Assembly: GCF_009720385.1 (NCBI RefSeq)
Contig: NZ_WARX01000025.1
Location: 62,001 to 126,000, forward strand
Length of the DNA: 64,000 nt
Origin: Catellatospora vulcania
GTDB taxonomy: Bacteria > Actinomycetota > Actinomycetes > Mycobacteriales > Micromonosporaceae
Direction: 5' to 3'
In this document: one piece after another, positions 42,823 to 53,587 of the stretch
Layout: the number at the start of each line of letters is the position of its first letter
Position numbering within the stretch: the stretch's first letter is position 1
Notes under the pieces: generated by a model
The model's database searches: none
What the model was told of the DNA's origin: nothing
The model's input: only the letters and a program-made list of their open reading frames with translations
Position numbers and translations under genes: made by a program

Positions 42823-43794
42823 TCACGGGATCAGCAGCAGCTTGCCCGTGGTACGCCGCGACGTCAGGTCGTCGTGCGCCCGCGCCGCCTCGGCCAGCGG
42901 ATACCGGCCGCCGACCGTCACATGCAAGGTGCCCGCGTCGACCCGGCCCAGCACGTCGGTGGCCCGCTCCAGCAGCTCCTGGCGGGAGACCACGAAGTCG
43001 CCGAGCGTCGGCCGGGTCAGCACCGCCGAACCGGCCTGCATCAGCCGCAGCGGGTCCACCGGCGGCACCGGGCCGCTGGCCGCGCCGTACAGCGCCAGCA
43101 CGCCGCGGCGGCGCAGCGAGGCCAGGCTCGCGTCGAACGTGGACGCGCCCACCCCGTCGTACACCGCGGCCACGCCCTCGCCGCCGGTCAGCGCGCGCAC
43201 CTGCGCCGCCAGGTCGTCGACCTGGTCGTAGCGGATCACCTCCGCCGCGCCCGCGTTCCGGGCCAGCCGCTCCTTCTCCTCGGTGGACACCGTGCCGATC
43301 ACCCGGGCGCCCAGGTGCGTGACCAGCTGCGTCAGCAGCAGCCCCATGCCGCCCGCCGCCGCGTGCACCAGCACCGTCTCGCCCGCGCGCACCGGATGCA
43401 CGTCGTGGGTCAGGAAGTGCGCCGTCATGCCCTGCAGCAGCACCGCCGCCGCGGTCTCGTCGGACACCCCGTCGGGCAGCGGCACCAGCCGGTCCACGGG
43501 CACGGCCGCGGCCTGGGCGTACGCGCCGGGGGTCATGACCCAGCCGACCCGGTCACCGATCGCCGTGCCGGTCACGTCCGGGCCGACCGCGACGACCCGG
43601 CCCGCCGCCTCCACCCCGGGGATGAACGGCAGCGGCGTCGGGTAGCGGCCCTGCCGGTGGTACACGTCGATGAAGTTGACGCCCGTCGCGGCGATCTCGA
43701 CTACCGCCTGGCCGGGGCCCGCCACGGGCAGGTCCACGTCGGTGGGGGTGAGCACCTCGGAGCCGCCGTACTGCGTGATCTGAACAGCCTGCAT
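42823..43794 (-). CDS. NADPH:quinone oxidoreductase (zinc-independent MDR family)
   Basis: The 323-residue enzyme starts MQAVQITQYGGSEVL and has the family marks VAATGVNFIDVYHRQGRYP-like residues, VLVHAAAGGMGLLLTQLV (nucleotide loop), GARVIGTVSTEEKERLAR and GGRYPLAEAARAHDDLTSR. It lacks the Cys cluster for structural zinc. It reduces quinones or enones with NADPH. It ends one base after the upstream convergent stop, leaving no terminator space. Confidence 0.9.
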   Translation of the reverse strand: MQAVQITQYGGSEVLTPTDVDLPVAGPGQAVVEIAATGVNFIDVYHRQGRYPTPLPFIPGVEAAGRVVAVGPDVTGTAIGDRVGWVMTPGAYAQAAAVPVDRLVPLPDGVSDETAAAVLLQGMTAHFLTHDVHPVRAGETVLVHAAAGGMGLLLTQLVTHLGARVIGTVSTEEKERLARNAGAAEVIRYDQVDDLAAQVRALTGGEGVAAVYDGVGASTFDASLASLRRRGVLALYGAASGPVPPVDPLRLMQAGSAVLTRPTLGDFVVSRQELLERATDVLGRVDAGTLHVTVGGRYPLAEAARAHDDLTSRRTTGKLLLIP

Positions 43795-43893
43795 GGCTTC
43801 GAGCCTGCCTCATCGGCGGCGGATGCGGGGGCCGGGGCACGCCTGCGGAGGGACAATGAGAGCAGCATCGCAGGAACGGTGAGGAGGCGCGCC

Positions 43894-44169
43894 ATGACCA
43901 CCGCGACGATGAGCACGACCCTGATGGTGGAGCTGCGGTATGAGGAGGATCCGGATCTGACCAGGGCGACCGCGTCCATGCGGCTGCCGTCGGGGCGGTT
44001 GCTGACGGCGGAGGGGCAGGCTCGGCGGAACCCGGTCGATCGGCCTCGGGCGTCGATCGGGGAGGAGATGGCGGGAGCGCGTGCGCTGTCGGGTTTGGCG
44101 CATCGGTTGTTGGAGGCTGCTGCCGATGAAGTCGAGACGAATGTGCACGGGGGTGACCCGGTCGTTTAG
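43894..44169 (+). CDS. DUF1876 domain protein
   Basis: This 91-residue protein matches the actinobacterial DUF1876 pattern: an N-terminal strand MVELRYEEDPDLTRATASM, then GQARRNPVDRP and a helix GEEMAGARALSGLAHRLLEA. Strong GAGGAGG precedes the ATG. The family is small and dsRBD-like in its alpha-beta order; no function is established that I can name. It is convergent with the RecQ-like helicase. Confidence 0.83.
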   Translation: MTTATMSTTLMVELRYEEDPDLTRATASMRLPSGRLLTAEGQARRNPVDRPRASIGEEMAGARALSGLAHRLLEAAADEVETNVHGGDPVV

Positions 44170-44202
44170 GTCTCGGCTTTAGTCGTGGGGGCGCTCCGCG
44201 GG

Positions 44203-44258
44203 GTGGCGCCCGGCTGCGCTGGGGGCCTGCGGCCCTTTTACGCGCAGCCGGGCGCCAC
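44203..44258. terminator. Hairpin between convergent genes
   Basis: Seventeen-bp perfect arms at 44203-44219 and 44242-44258 around a 22-nt loop that contains GGCCTGCGGCC. It lies between the DUF1876 stop and the helicase stop. The surrounding 150 nt are very GC-rich. Confidence 0.72.
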
Positions 44259-44321
44259 GGCGGGGGCGGCCGCTGGCCCCGTGCCCCCGCGCGGCGGGGC
44301 CCCACCCCGCTCCGCTCGGGT

Positions 44322-46463
<2,142 letters not shown>

Positions 46464-46520
46464 CCCGCAGTTCTACCAGCCGGGGGTGTCAGCCTGGCGG
46501 CTGGCGGGTAATCAGGGCAA

Positions 46521-47480
46521 ATGACCAACATCGGGTACACGCTCATGACCGAGCAGCGCGGGCCGCGGGAACTGGTCGACGACGCGGTACGCGCCGAGGC
46601 GGCCGGGTTCGACTTCGCGGTCTGCTCCGACCACTACTATCCGTGGCTGGCCGAGCAGGGGCACGCCCCGTTCGCCTGGTCGGTGCTGGGCGCCGCCGCC
46701 CACGCCACCCAGCGGATCCCGCTGGTCTCCTTCGTCACCTGCCCCACCATGCGGTACCACCCGGCGGTCGTGGCGCAGATGGCCGCGACCATCGGCGTCA
46801 TGTCGCAGGGGCGCTTCACGCTCGGGCTGGGCGCCGGCGAGAACCTGAACGAGCACGTGGTGGGGGCGTACCCGCAGGCGGTGCAGCGCCACGCGATGCT
46901 GTCCGAGGCCCTGGAGATCATCGGTCCGCTGCTGGCCGGGAAGGTCGTGCACCACCTCGGCGAGTACTTCGAGGTGCCCGAGGCTCGGTTGTGGGACGTG
47001 CCGGACGAGGGGGTGCCGATCGGCGTGGCGGTCTCCGGAGCATCGTCGATCCGGCTGGCGACCCGCCACGGCGCGGCGCTGATCGCGACCGAGCCGAAAC
47101 CCGAGCTGATCGAGGAGTACCTGAACACCGGCGGCAGCGGACCACGCTACGGGCAGGTCGCGATCTGCTGGGGTCCGGACGCCGACGAGTGCGCCCGGAT
47201 CGCCCACGACCAGTTCCGCTGGTTCGACCTGGGCTGGGCGGTCAACGCCGAGATGCCGCACCCGCGCTCGTTCGCCGCGGCGACCGCGTCGATGACCCCG
47301 GAGCAGGTCGCCGAGAAGATCTCGTGCGGCCCCGACCTGGACAAGCACGTCGCGGCGGTACGCAAGTTCGTCGACGCCGGGTTCACCGACGTGGCCCTGG
47401 TGCAGATCGGCGGCGACAGCCAGCCCGACTTCCTCGACTTCGCCGAGAAGCAACTCCTGCCGGCCCTGACCAGCGCCTGA
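46521..47480 (+). CDS. LLM-class F420-dependent oxidoreductase
   Basis: This 319-residue TIM-barrel protein has the F420-dependent glucose-6-phosphate dehydrogenase-like pattern: EAAGFDFAVCSDHYYPW, PTMRYHPAVVAQMAATIG, GRFTLGLGAGENLNEHVVG and the late ISCGPDLDKHVAAVRKFVDAG. It probably transfers hydride from a small alcohol or sugar phosphate to coenzyme F420, or the reverse. It is divergent from the helicase, with 57 nt between starts, and followed by a family B repeat. Confidence 0.87.
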   Translation: MTNIGYTLMTEQRGPRELVDDAVRAEAAGFDFAVCSDHYYPWLAEQGHAPFAWSVLGAAAHATQRIPLVSFVTCPTMRYHPAVVAQMAATIGVMSQGRFTLGLGAGENLNEHVVGAYPQAVQRHAMLSEALEIIGPLLAGKVVHHLGEYFEVPEARLWDVPDEGVPIGVAVSGASSIRLATRHGAALIATEPKPELIEEYLNTGGSGPRYGQVAICWGPDADECARIAHDQFRWFDLGWAVNAEMPHPRSFAAATASMTPEQVAEKISCGPDLDKHVAAVRKFVDAGFTDVALVQIGGDSQPDFLDFAEKQLLPALTSA

Positions 47481-47492
47481 GCTGTCGAGGCG

Positions 47493-47544
47493 TCAATAAG
47501 GTGCCCCTGCTCCACACATAGCGATGTGAAGGCGCCCTTCGTTA
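47493..47544. repeat. Dispersed palindromic repeat, family B, copy 2
   Basis: It reads CAATAAGGTGCCCCTGCTCC, then ACATAGCGATG, then GAAGGCGCCCTTCGTTAC. The outer AAGGTGCC and GGCGCCCTT halves pair imperfectly. It lies between convergent genes, its end overlapping the stop of the FAD enzyme. Confidence 0.78.
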
Positions 47545-48891
47545 CTTGCGGGCGCCGGGGGCGTGGCGGGAGAGGCGCAGGACGCGCAGGATCATGGCGG
47601 GTTTGCGCAGGATGCCGGGTGGGGTCAGCAGGTGCTGGACGGCGGTGAAGATGCGGCGGATCTCGGGGTCGACCTGGGCGGCGAGCTGGATGCGGCGGGA
47701 GTAGCGGTTGCGCAGGGCGATACCGCGTGGGCGTTCGCCCTGGGTCTGCGGGTAGGCGAAGTCACCGCCGGCGGCGAACCCCCAGGGGGTGGCGAGGATG
47801 TGGGCGGTCTCGGCGTAGTAGTCGGCGGCGAGCGCGGCGGTCGGTGCGCGGTGCGCGTCCAGCTGCCGGCCCAGGGCCTGGGCCTCCAGGGCGGCGCAGG
47901 TCATGCCCTGGCCGTAGATGGGGTTGAAGCTGCAGATCGCGTCGCCGAGGGCGAGGTAGCCCGCGGGGTGGGCGGGCAGGTCCTCGAAGTGGCGGCGGCG
48001 GTTGGACGGGAAGGTGAACGAGACGGCGTCGGTCACCGGCTCGCACCTGTCGATGAGGTCGGCGATGCCGGGGTGGGGCAGGCTGCGGGCGTGCGCGCCG
48101 AAGGCGTCGGGGTCTGCGGAGGCCGGGAAGTCGCCGTGCCAGCCGCCCAGCGAGATCAGCCAGCGGGCGTCCTCGATCGGCAGGGCCAGCCCGACCCGGG
48201 TCTCGTGCGGCGCGGCGGGCAGCGTGAACAGCGCGACGGCGTCGGCCAGGTCGCCGGGGCCGCGCCGGAACAGGCGGGTGGTGTACCCGACGCCGATCTT
48301 GATCTCGGTGACCGCCGGCGCGGCGAAGCCCAGCTCGGCGAGCCAGCGGTCGGACCGGCTGCCCCGGCCCGAGCAGTCGACCACCAGCGCGCACGGCAGC
48401 GTCTCGCCGCTGTCCAGCACCACGCCGGTGACCACGCCGTCCGCTCCCGCCAACCCGGCCGTCGCGACGCCGGCCCGGATCTCGACGTTGCGCAGCGCGG
48501 CGACCCGGCCGCGCACCGCGTGCTCCAGCAGCGGGCGGCTGAAGGAGAGCAGGGTGATCCCGGTCGGCGTCTTCGGCCAGACGCCGCCGTACCGGTAGAA
48601 GATCATCTCTGTGCCCGGCTCGAACGGCGTCGCGCCCGCCGCGACCAGCTCGTCCACCAGTCCGTCGAACAGCTCGCCAAGGGCCCGCTGCCCGGCCGCG
48701 AGCAGCACCGCCCCGTGGTTGCCCTGCGGCACGCCGCGCCGTGGCGCCGCCTGCGGCGGCAGGTCGTCGCGGTCCAGCACGACCACCCGGGCGTACCGGT
48801 CGGCCAGCACCCGGGCGGCGCACAGGCCCGCGATGCCGGCTCCGATCACGACGGCGGTGGACAGGTCGGCGGACGGGCTGCTCTCGGTCAT
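47542..48891 (-). CDS. FAD-dependent oxidoreductase, group A monooxygenase-like
   Basis: The 449-residue flavoprotein has AVVIGAGIAGLCAARVLADR (FAD dinucleotide loop), VVLDRDDLP, a middle VVDCSGRGSRSDRW and the second FAD motif YLALGDAICSFNPIYGQGM. The fold is that of squalene-monooxygenase or halogenase-like enzymes, but the halogenase WxWxIP motif is absent. The substrate may be a polyene or aromatic. The start at 48891 has GATGGACGG upstream; a start at 48915 is possible. It is not linked to other genes of a pathway. Confidence 0.83.
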   Translation of the reverse strand: MTESSPSADLSTAVVIGAGIAGLCAARVLADRYARVVVLDRDDLPPQAAPRRGVPQGNHGAVLLAAGQRALGELFDGLVDELVAAGATPFEPGTEMIFYRYGGVWPKTPTGITLLSFSRPLLEHAVRGRVAALRNVEIRAGVATAGLAGADGVVTGVVLDSGETLPCALVVDCSGRGSRSDRWLAELGFAAPAVTEIKIGVGYTTRLFRRGPGDLADAVALFTLPAAPHETRVGLALPIEDARWLISLGGWHGDFPASADPDAFGAHARSLPHPGIADLIDRCEPVTDAVSFTFPSNRRRHFEDLPAHPAGYLALGDAICSFNPIYGQGMTCAALEAQALGRQLDAHRAPTAALAADYYAETAHILATPWGFAAGGDFAYPQTQGERPRGIALRNRYSRRIQLAAQVDPEIRRIFTAVQHLLTPPGILRKPAMILRVLRLSRHAPGARK

Positions 48892-49009
48892 CCGTCCATC
48901 TTCGACGCCGCCCATCAAGATCGCTGGCCCGGGTGGTGATTCACGCAACGGATGTGACGAATTTCCGCCAGCCCTAACGATCAACGCCGATCGATACTAG
49001 GGTGCTGGT

Positions 49010-49684
49010 GTGTCCTCATCCGCCGTGGTCCTGCTCGGCGGGCTGCCGTTCACGCTGCTCGCAGTGCTGTTCCTGGGGCTGCTGGCACAGGCGCAGTCCC
49101 GGCGCGACGGCGTGCGCCCGGGGCGGCTCAGCCACGCCGAGCGGGCGAAGCTGACCGCCGAGGCCCGCGAGCTGGAGGAGGTCGCCGAGGAGGTGCTCGA
49201 GGCGGCCCGCAGCGCGGTGCTGCTGGCCGAGCGCACCGTGGCCGAGCTGGCGGAGGCCGAGGCCGCACGGGACGCCGCCTGGCAGGCCCACCTGGTCGCG
49301 GCGCAGTTGCTGGAGGAGGCGACCGAGACCCTGCCGCCCGAGCCCGCCGAGGCCCTCGTCTCCGCGGAGAACCTCCGCGAGGTGTCCCGCGCCGCGCGGG
49401 CGGCGTACAAGCGCGGCGACCTGTCCATGGAGCAGCTGCGCGCGGTGTGGTCGCAGGTCGACGGGTGGGACCAGTCCCGCCAGGACCGCTCGCACGAGCT
49501 GTCCCGGCTGCGCGCCGAGGACGCCGAGGCAGCCCGCCTCTACCACGTGGCCGCCTCCCGCGCCCGCAACGCCCGGCGCGCCGCCGAGGTCGCCCGCGTC
49601 TCCTCGCACGCCCTCACCCAGGAGGCCGCCGACGCCGCCTACGAGGCCCAGGCCGTGCAGACCCTGCTCCGCGGCCGCGACTGA
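49010..49684 (+). CDS. Membrane-anchored coiled-coil protein
   Basis: This 224-residue protein has an N-terminal hydrophobic segment (VVLLGGLPFTLLAVLFLGLL) and then an almost continuous charged Ala/Glu/Arg-rich helix to the end, typical of a long coiled coil. No enzymatic feature is present. The GTG at 49010 has no ribosome site, and TAGGGT just upstream would fit a leaderless or nearly leaderless transcript. It may be an envelope or division-site scaffold (inference). Confidence 0.68.
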   Translation: MSSSAVVLLGGLPFTLLAVLFLGLLAQAQSRRDGVRPGRLSHAERAKLTAEARELEEVAEEVLEAARSAVLLAERTVAELAEAEAARDAAWQAHLVAAQLLEEATETLPPEPAEALVSAENLREVSRAARAAYKRGDLSMEQLRAVWSQVDGWDQSRQDRSHELSRLRAEDAEAARLYHVAASRARNARRAAEVARVSSHALTQEAADAAYEAQAVQTLLRGRD

Positions 49685-49734
49685 CCCCACCGCAAACCCG
49701 GTTGAACCCGCCGATTCCCGGGTACCTCTCCCCC

Positions 49735-49998
49735 ATGCGCGATTACGACGAAGTGGTGGAGGTCGTCTACGCCTGGCAGCAGCCCGAGCCGGCCGGCGGC
49801 GTGCCCGCCCGCGACCTCCCCGACGAGGACCTCCTCCGCGAGCTGGCGGCCCTGCACCGCACCCGCCACGACACCCTCCGCCACGGCTCCGACCAGTCCC
49901 TGGCCCACCACACCGAACGCCTCGCCGAACTCGAATCCGACTACCTCCGCCGCCACCCGACCCGCGAGATCGACCCCGCCCGCCTCCGCCCCACCTGA
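49735..49998 (+). CDS. Small soluble protein, DUF6158-like
   Basis: The 87-residue product reads MRDYDEVVEVVYAWQQPEP and then a helix with ELAALHRTRHDTLRHGSDQS and HHTERLAELESDYLRRHPTR. The HHTERLAELE...YLRRHP pattern recalls the actinobacterial DUF6158 family (from memory). It is charged, has no membrane segment and no known activity. No strong ribosome site is visible. It lies 50 nt after the coiled-coil gene. Confidence 0.68.
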   Translation: MRDYDEVVEVVYAWQQPEPAGGVPARDLPDEDLLRELAALHRTRHDTLRHGSDQSLAHHTERLAELESDYLRRHPTREIDPARLRPT

Positions 49999-50143
49999 CC
50001 CCGACGATCTTGCGCGTACCGTGCCGACGACACGCCCAAACGGGTTATAACGGCAACAGTTCCCGCAAGATCATCGCGATCATGGTGTGGGGTGGGTTAC
50101 GGGGGTTCGGGGTCGTGGGGTGGGGCGTGAGATTCTGGGGGGC

Positions 50144-51271
50144 GTGACTGCGACGTTGATGTTGGGGCGGTATCCCGTGGATCCGCCGGTGGTGCTGGCG
50201 CCGATGGCGGGCATCACCAATGTCGCGTTTCGGCAGCTCTGCCGGGAGCAGGGGGCAGGCGTCTACGTCTGCGAGATGATCACCACGGTCGCGCTGGCGG
50301 TACGCAACCCGAAGACCGACAAGATGATCGAGTTCGGGCCGGACGAGCACCCCCGCAGCATGCAGCTGTACGGCGTCGACCCGGACATCACCGCCAAGGC
50401 CGTGCGCCGGGTCGTGGACGAGAACCTCGCAGATCACATCGACCTGAACTTCGGCTGCAGCGTCAAGAAGATCACCAGCAAGGGCGGCGGCTCGGCGATC
50501 CCGTGGAAGCGCCGCCTGTTCGGCGCGATCATCAAGGCCGCCGTCGACGCGGCCGCGCCCGCCGGCATCCCGGTCACCATCAAGATGCGCAAAGGCATCG
50601 ACGACGACCACCTGACGTACGTCGAGGCCGGCCTGATCGCGCAGGAGGCCGGGGTGAAGTGGGTGGCCCTGCACGCGCGCACCGCCGCCCAGCGCTACTC
50701 CGGCGAGGCCGACTGGGAGTCCATCGCCACCCTCAAGCAGGCCCTCGACGTGCCGGTGCTGGGCAACGGCGACATCTGGGAGGCCGACGACGCGCTGCGC
50801 ATGGTCGCCGAGACCGGCTGCGACGGCGTCGTGGTGGGCCGGGGCTGCCTGGGCCGCCCCTGGCTGTTCGCCGACCTGGCCGCCGCGTTCGCCGGCCGCC
50901 CCGAGCGGGTCATGCCGGACCTGGGCGAGGTCGCGCAGGTCATGCGCCGCCACGCCGAGCTGCTGGTGCGGTGGTGGGACGCCGAGCGCGAGGCCGTCAC
51001 CGACTTCCGCAAGCACGTCGCCTGGTACCTCAAAGGCTTCCCGGTGGGCTCCGAGCTGCGCCGCTCGATGGCCATGGCCTCGTCGCTGATGGAACTGGAC
51101 GACCTGCTCGGCAAGCTGGACCACGCCGCACCGTTCCCGGTGGCCAATCTGGGCCAGCCCCGCGGCCGCACCAACTCCCCCGCCAGGGTCGTGCTCCCCC
51201 ACGGCTGGCTCGACGACCGCGACTCCCGGGCCGTCCCCGAGGACGCCGAACACGACGACTCCGGCGGCTGA
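50144..51271 (+). CDS. dusB: tRNA-dihydrouridine synthase (DusB type)
   Basis: This 375-residue flavoenzyme has VVLAPMAGITNVAFRQLCRE (FMN site), HIDLNFGCSVKKITSKGGGS with the catalytic Cys, KMRKGIDDDH, ALHARTAAQRYSGEADW and GDGVVVGRG-like CDGVVVGRGCLGRPW. It reduces specific uridines in the tRNA D-loop with NADPH. The GTG at 50144 marks the domain start. A low-complexity C-terminal tail of about 40 residues follows the enzyme core. It ends 14 nt before repeat family A. Confidence 0.92.
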   Translation: MTATLMLGRYPVDPPVVLAPMAGITNVAFRQLCREQGAGVYVCEMITTVALAVRNPKTDKMIEFGPDEHPRSMQLYGVDPDITAKAVRRVVDENLADHIDLNFGCSVKKITSKGGGSAIPWKRRLFGAIIKAAVDAAAPAGIPVTIKMRKGIDDDHLTYVEAGLIAQEAGVKWVALHARTAAQRYSGEADWESIATLKQALDVPVLGNGDIWEADDALRMVAETGCDGVVVGRGCLGRPWLFADLAAAFAGRPERVMPDLGEVAQVMRRHAELLVRWWDAEREAVTDFRKHVAWYLKGFPVGSELRRSMAMASSLMELDDLLGKLDHAAPFPVANLGQPRGRTNSPARVVLPHGWLDDRDSRAVPEDAEHDDSGG

Positions 51272-51285
51272 CCCGCTGCCTCACC

Positions 51286-51358
51286 AAGCAAGATCGCTGT
51301 TTCGTGCCAAGATCCGTGGTTGAACCGCAGATCTTGGCACGAAACAGCGATCTTGCTT
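51286..51358. repeat. Dispersed palindromic repeat, family A, copy 3 (longest)
   Basis: The arms AAGCAAGATCGCTGTTTCGT (51286 onward) and the complementary end at 51358 pair perfectly over nearly 29 bp, with GCCAAGATC continuing the stem and a 16-nt loop. This is the best preserved copy. It lies between the convergent dihydrouridine synthase and DoxX genes. Confidence 0.9.
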
Positions 51359-51376
51359 TCCACCGCGCCCTCAGCC

Positions 51377-51790
51377 TCAACCCCGGAGGCTGTCGACCAG
51401 AGCCCGGGTGTACGGCGCGCGAACCCACGCGATCAGCGCGGCCACCACCCCGAACGACGCCGACATGATCGCGTTCGAGGCCGCGCCGGGCAGCACGAAC
51501 AGGTTCATGATCGTCGCCCCGATCATCAGCCCGACCAGGCCGATCGCCGCCGCCCCGGACAGCCGGGGGATCAGCAGGCCGATACCGCCGGCCAGCTCGC
51601 AGGCCCCGACGAAGTAGATGAACCACATCCCCAGGCCCACCTCCCCGAAGCTCGCCGGAGCCTCGAAGGCGGGCAGATACTTGGTCGCCCCGACGGTGAT
51701 GAAGAACAGGCCGAGCAGCACCTGCCCGGTCCACGTGGCGATGTGGACGGCGCGGCGGGGGCGGACGGCGGGGGCAGCGTACGTGGTCAT
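51377..51790 (-). CDS. DoxX-family membrane protein
   Basis: The 137-residue protein has four hydrophobic segments, and the first two contain GLFFITVGATKYLPAF and FIYFVGACELAGGIGLLIPR, the core of DoxX/DoxD-like proteins. ATG at 51790 has GGGAAGGGAA upstream; a longer form from 51829 is possible but adds only a polar tail. Members occur with redox and detoxification systems; here nothing indicates a partner. Confidence 0.85.
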   Translation of the reverse strand: MTTYAAPAVRPRRAVHIATWTGQVLLGLFFITVGATKYLPAFEAPASFGEVGLGMWFIYFVGACELAGGIGLLIPRLSGAAAIGLVGLMIGATIMNLFVLPGAASNAIMSASFGVVAALIAWVRAPYTRALVDSLRG

Positions 51791-51892
51791 AGCGGGTTCC
51801 CTTCCCGAGGTTTCTGTCATCGCGTTCATCCGTGTAGACGAACGGCGCGCGCAGAACTCATCGGTGCGGGCAAAGAATCCTTGCCGCGCAGG

Positions 51893-52582
51893 TCAGGGCG
51901 ACAGCACCGGGTCGACTAGCACCGCCACCGTGCCCGGCTTGTTGCACCGGATCCGCAGGCGGACGTAGTAGGCACCGGTGACGTCGGCCTTTATCGCGGC
52001 AGGCTTCGCGCCGATCTCCGCCTGCACGGATCTGCTCGGCCCCTGGGCGTCGCCGCCCGGCAGCCAGTCCTTCGGATCGGGAAAGACCGTCAGCTCGACG
52101 ATCTGGGTGGGGTTGGCCTGTTCGTCGTACGCGAGCAGCCTCGCAGTGAACGTGTCCGCCGAGCGCAGCCGCTCCCAGCTGACCTCCGCCATCGTTTGGC
52201 CGGTGTTGTTCGACGGGCAGCGGACCGCGATGGCCTGGGCGTACTCGGGCAGGTCGGCCAGTGCCTTGGGCAGGGCGACCACCAGGCCCGCGCCCCGAAC
52301 CGGAGTGAGCGAGCGCAGGTAGGTGCCGGACGGCGGCAGCGCGCCGGGTGTCGCGGCCGGAGCTGAGGCGACGCCCGGTCCGGTCGTCGGCGCGGTGGCG
52401 GCGGGCGCAGCACCTCCGGCTGCCGTCGTCGCCGCTGTCTCGGGTGTGGCGCTGCTCGCGGGGAAGATGAGCGTCCAGGTCTGGGTCAGCGTGCCGATGA
52501 CGGTGACGACGCCGACGACGAACGCGCCGATGGCGCCCCACCGGACCTTGCGCGGCTCCGGAGGCTCGATAGGGGTGGACAC
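51893..52582 (-). CDS. Single-pass membrane protein with extracytoplasmic domain, unknown
   Basis: This 229-residue protein has a short cytosolic head (MSTPIEPPEPRKVRWG), one hydrophobic segment (AIGAFVVGVVTVIGTLTQTW), an Ala/Pro/Thr-rich linker (about 42-90) and a C-terminal beta-rich domain with Cys in AVRCPSN and IRCNKPG that may pair. CAGGAGC precedes the GTG at 52582. It is divergent from a gene of similar design at 52721; the two may work together. Confidence 0.68.
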   Translation of the reverse strand: MSTPIEPPEPRKVRWGAIGAFVVGVVTVIGTLTQTWTLIFPASSATPETAATTAAGGAAPAATAPTTGPGVASAPAATPGALPPSGTYLRSLTPVRGAGLVVALPKALADLPEYAQAIAVRCPSNNTGQTMAEVSWERLRSADTFTARLLAYDEQANPTQIVELTVFPDPKDWLPGGDAQGPSRSVQAEIGAKPAAIKADVTGAYYVRLRIRCNKPGTVAVLVDPVLSP

Positions 52583-52720
52583 GCTGCTCCTGAGGGAAGT
52601 CAAGGGGAAGAACGACGATTTTCGCACGTGGTCGGATAGATGAGAATCAGCCCAGCGGAACTGATATCCGACAACATTGGGGATCTGCCCGGGTGTTCCG
52701 CAAGGGAAGAATGCCCTTTC

Positions 52721-53530
52721 ATGGCCGACACCCTTCCCACGCCCCCTGCCGCCCCGGAGCCACCCACCGGGCCCACCCCGACCAGCCCCTCCGCCACGAC
52801 CGGCACCTTGCGGCCCGTGTCGACGGGACCGGTTCCTGCGGCTCCAGGCAAGGGCACCGCGCGCCTCGCACTGCTCGTCGCCGCGGTGAGCCTCGTCGTC
52901 GCCCTGGTGGCGGCGGGGGTGGCGGGGGTGGCGCTGGTCCGCTCGGGCGACGAGAGCCCGGACACCGTGGCCGCGCCCGGTGACGGTGCCAGCGCCCAGG
53001 CCACCGCCGGTGGGGACGCGCCCGCGGCTCCGGCGACCACCGCCGCGGCCGCCGAGCCGTCGCCGACGGGGACCGTGCTCGGCGTGCTCAGCCCGCAGGC
53101 GGTCTATACCCAGGTCTACAAGGACCAGGAACTCATCCCGCAGGTGACCCGCGGTGCCAGCGCCTACCTCGACCTCAACGAGCCGCGGGTGGTCCAGCAG
53201 GGCAGCGACAAGGACGACGCCCGCCTGGAGCTGCCCTACAACAGCACCGTGCCGGTGATCATCCTGCTCGACGGGGTCGAGGGCGCCGTGGTCCCGGAGA
53301 ACATCAAGGACCCGCAGCCTGAGGACTGCGCCGACCTCATTCGCAAGAGCCCGGTCCCGCCGCGCGCCGAAACGGCCGCGCAGCGTGAGCTGATCATGTG
53401 CGTGGCGACGTCGCAGGAGCAGGCCGCCGCCATCGGGCAGCGCCAGCGCATGGTGGTCCTCCACGTGATCGCGCTGTCGAGCAACGCGAAGGTGAGCATC
53501 CAGCTGAAGGCATGGGAAGCCCCGTCCTGA
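52721..53530 (+). CDS. Single-pass membrane protein with extracytoplasmic domain, unknown
   Basis: The 269-residue product has a Pro-rich cytosolic head of about 45 residues, a hydrophobic segment (LALLVAAVSLVVALVAAGVA), an Ala/Thr linker and a C-terminal alpha-beta domain with DCADLIRKSPVP and MCVATSQEQAAAIGQRQRMV. The two Cys could be bridged. The family is unknown to me. ATG at 52721 has AAGGGAAG upstream; an ATG at 52640 in frame would add a charged extension. Divergent partner of 51893-52582. Confidence 0.68.
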   Translation: MADTLPTPPAAPEPPTGPTPTSPSATTGTLRPVSTGPVPAAPGKGTARLALLVAAVSLVVALVAAGVAGVALVRSGDESPDTVAAPGDGASAQATAGGDAPAAPATTAAAAEPSPTGTVLGVLSPQAVYTQVYKDQELIPQVTRGASAYLDLNEPRVVQQGSDKDDARLELPYNSTVPVIILLDGVEGAVVPENIKDPQPEDCADLIRKSPVPPRAETAAQRELIMCVATSQEQAAAIGQRQRMVVLHVIALSSNAKVSIQLKAWEAPS

Positions 53531-53539
53531 TCGGACTTC

Positions 53540-53580
53540 GGTGTGGCCGGGCCTGCGGTCGCCTGCGGCCCGGCCACACC
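53540..53580. terminator. Hairpin between convergent genes
   Basis: Fourteen-bp perfect arms at 53540-53553 and 53567-53580 around a 13-nt loop, 9 nt after the stop of the plus-strand gene and 7 nt before the stop of the prenyl synthase gene. Confidence 0.75.
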
Positions 53581-53587
53581 GGCGCCG

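Noticed and set aside
47542..48891. Flavin-dependent halogenase
   Set aside because: The FAD motifs fit, but I could not find the WxWxIP motif typical of halogenases.
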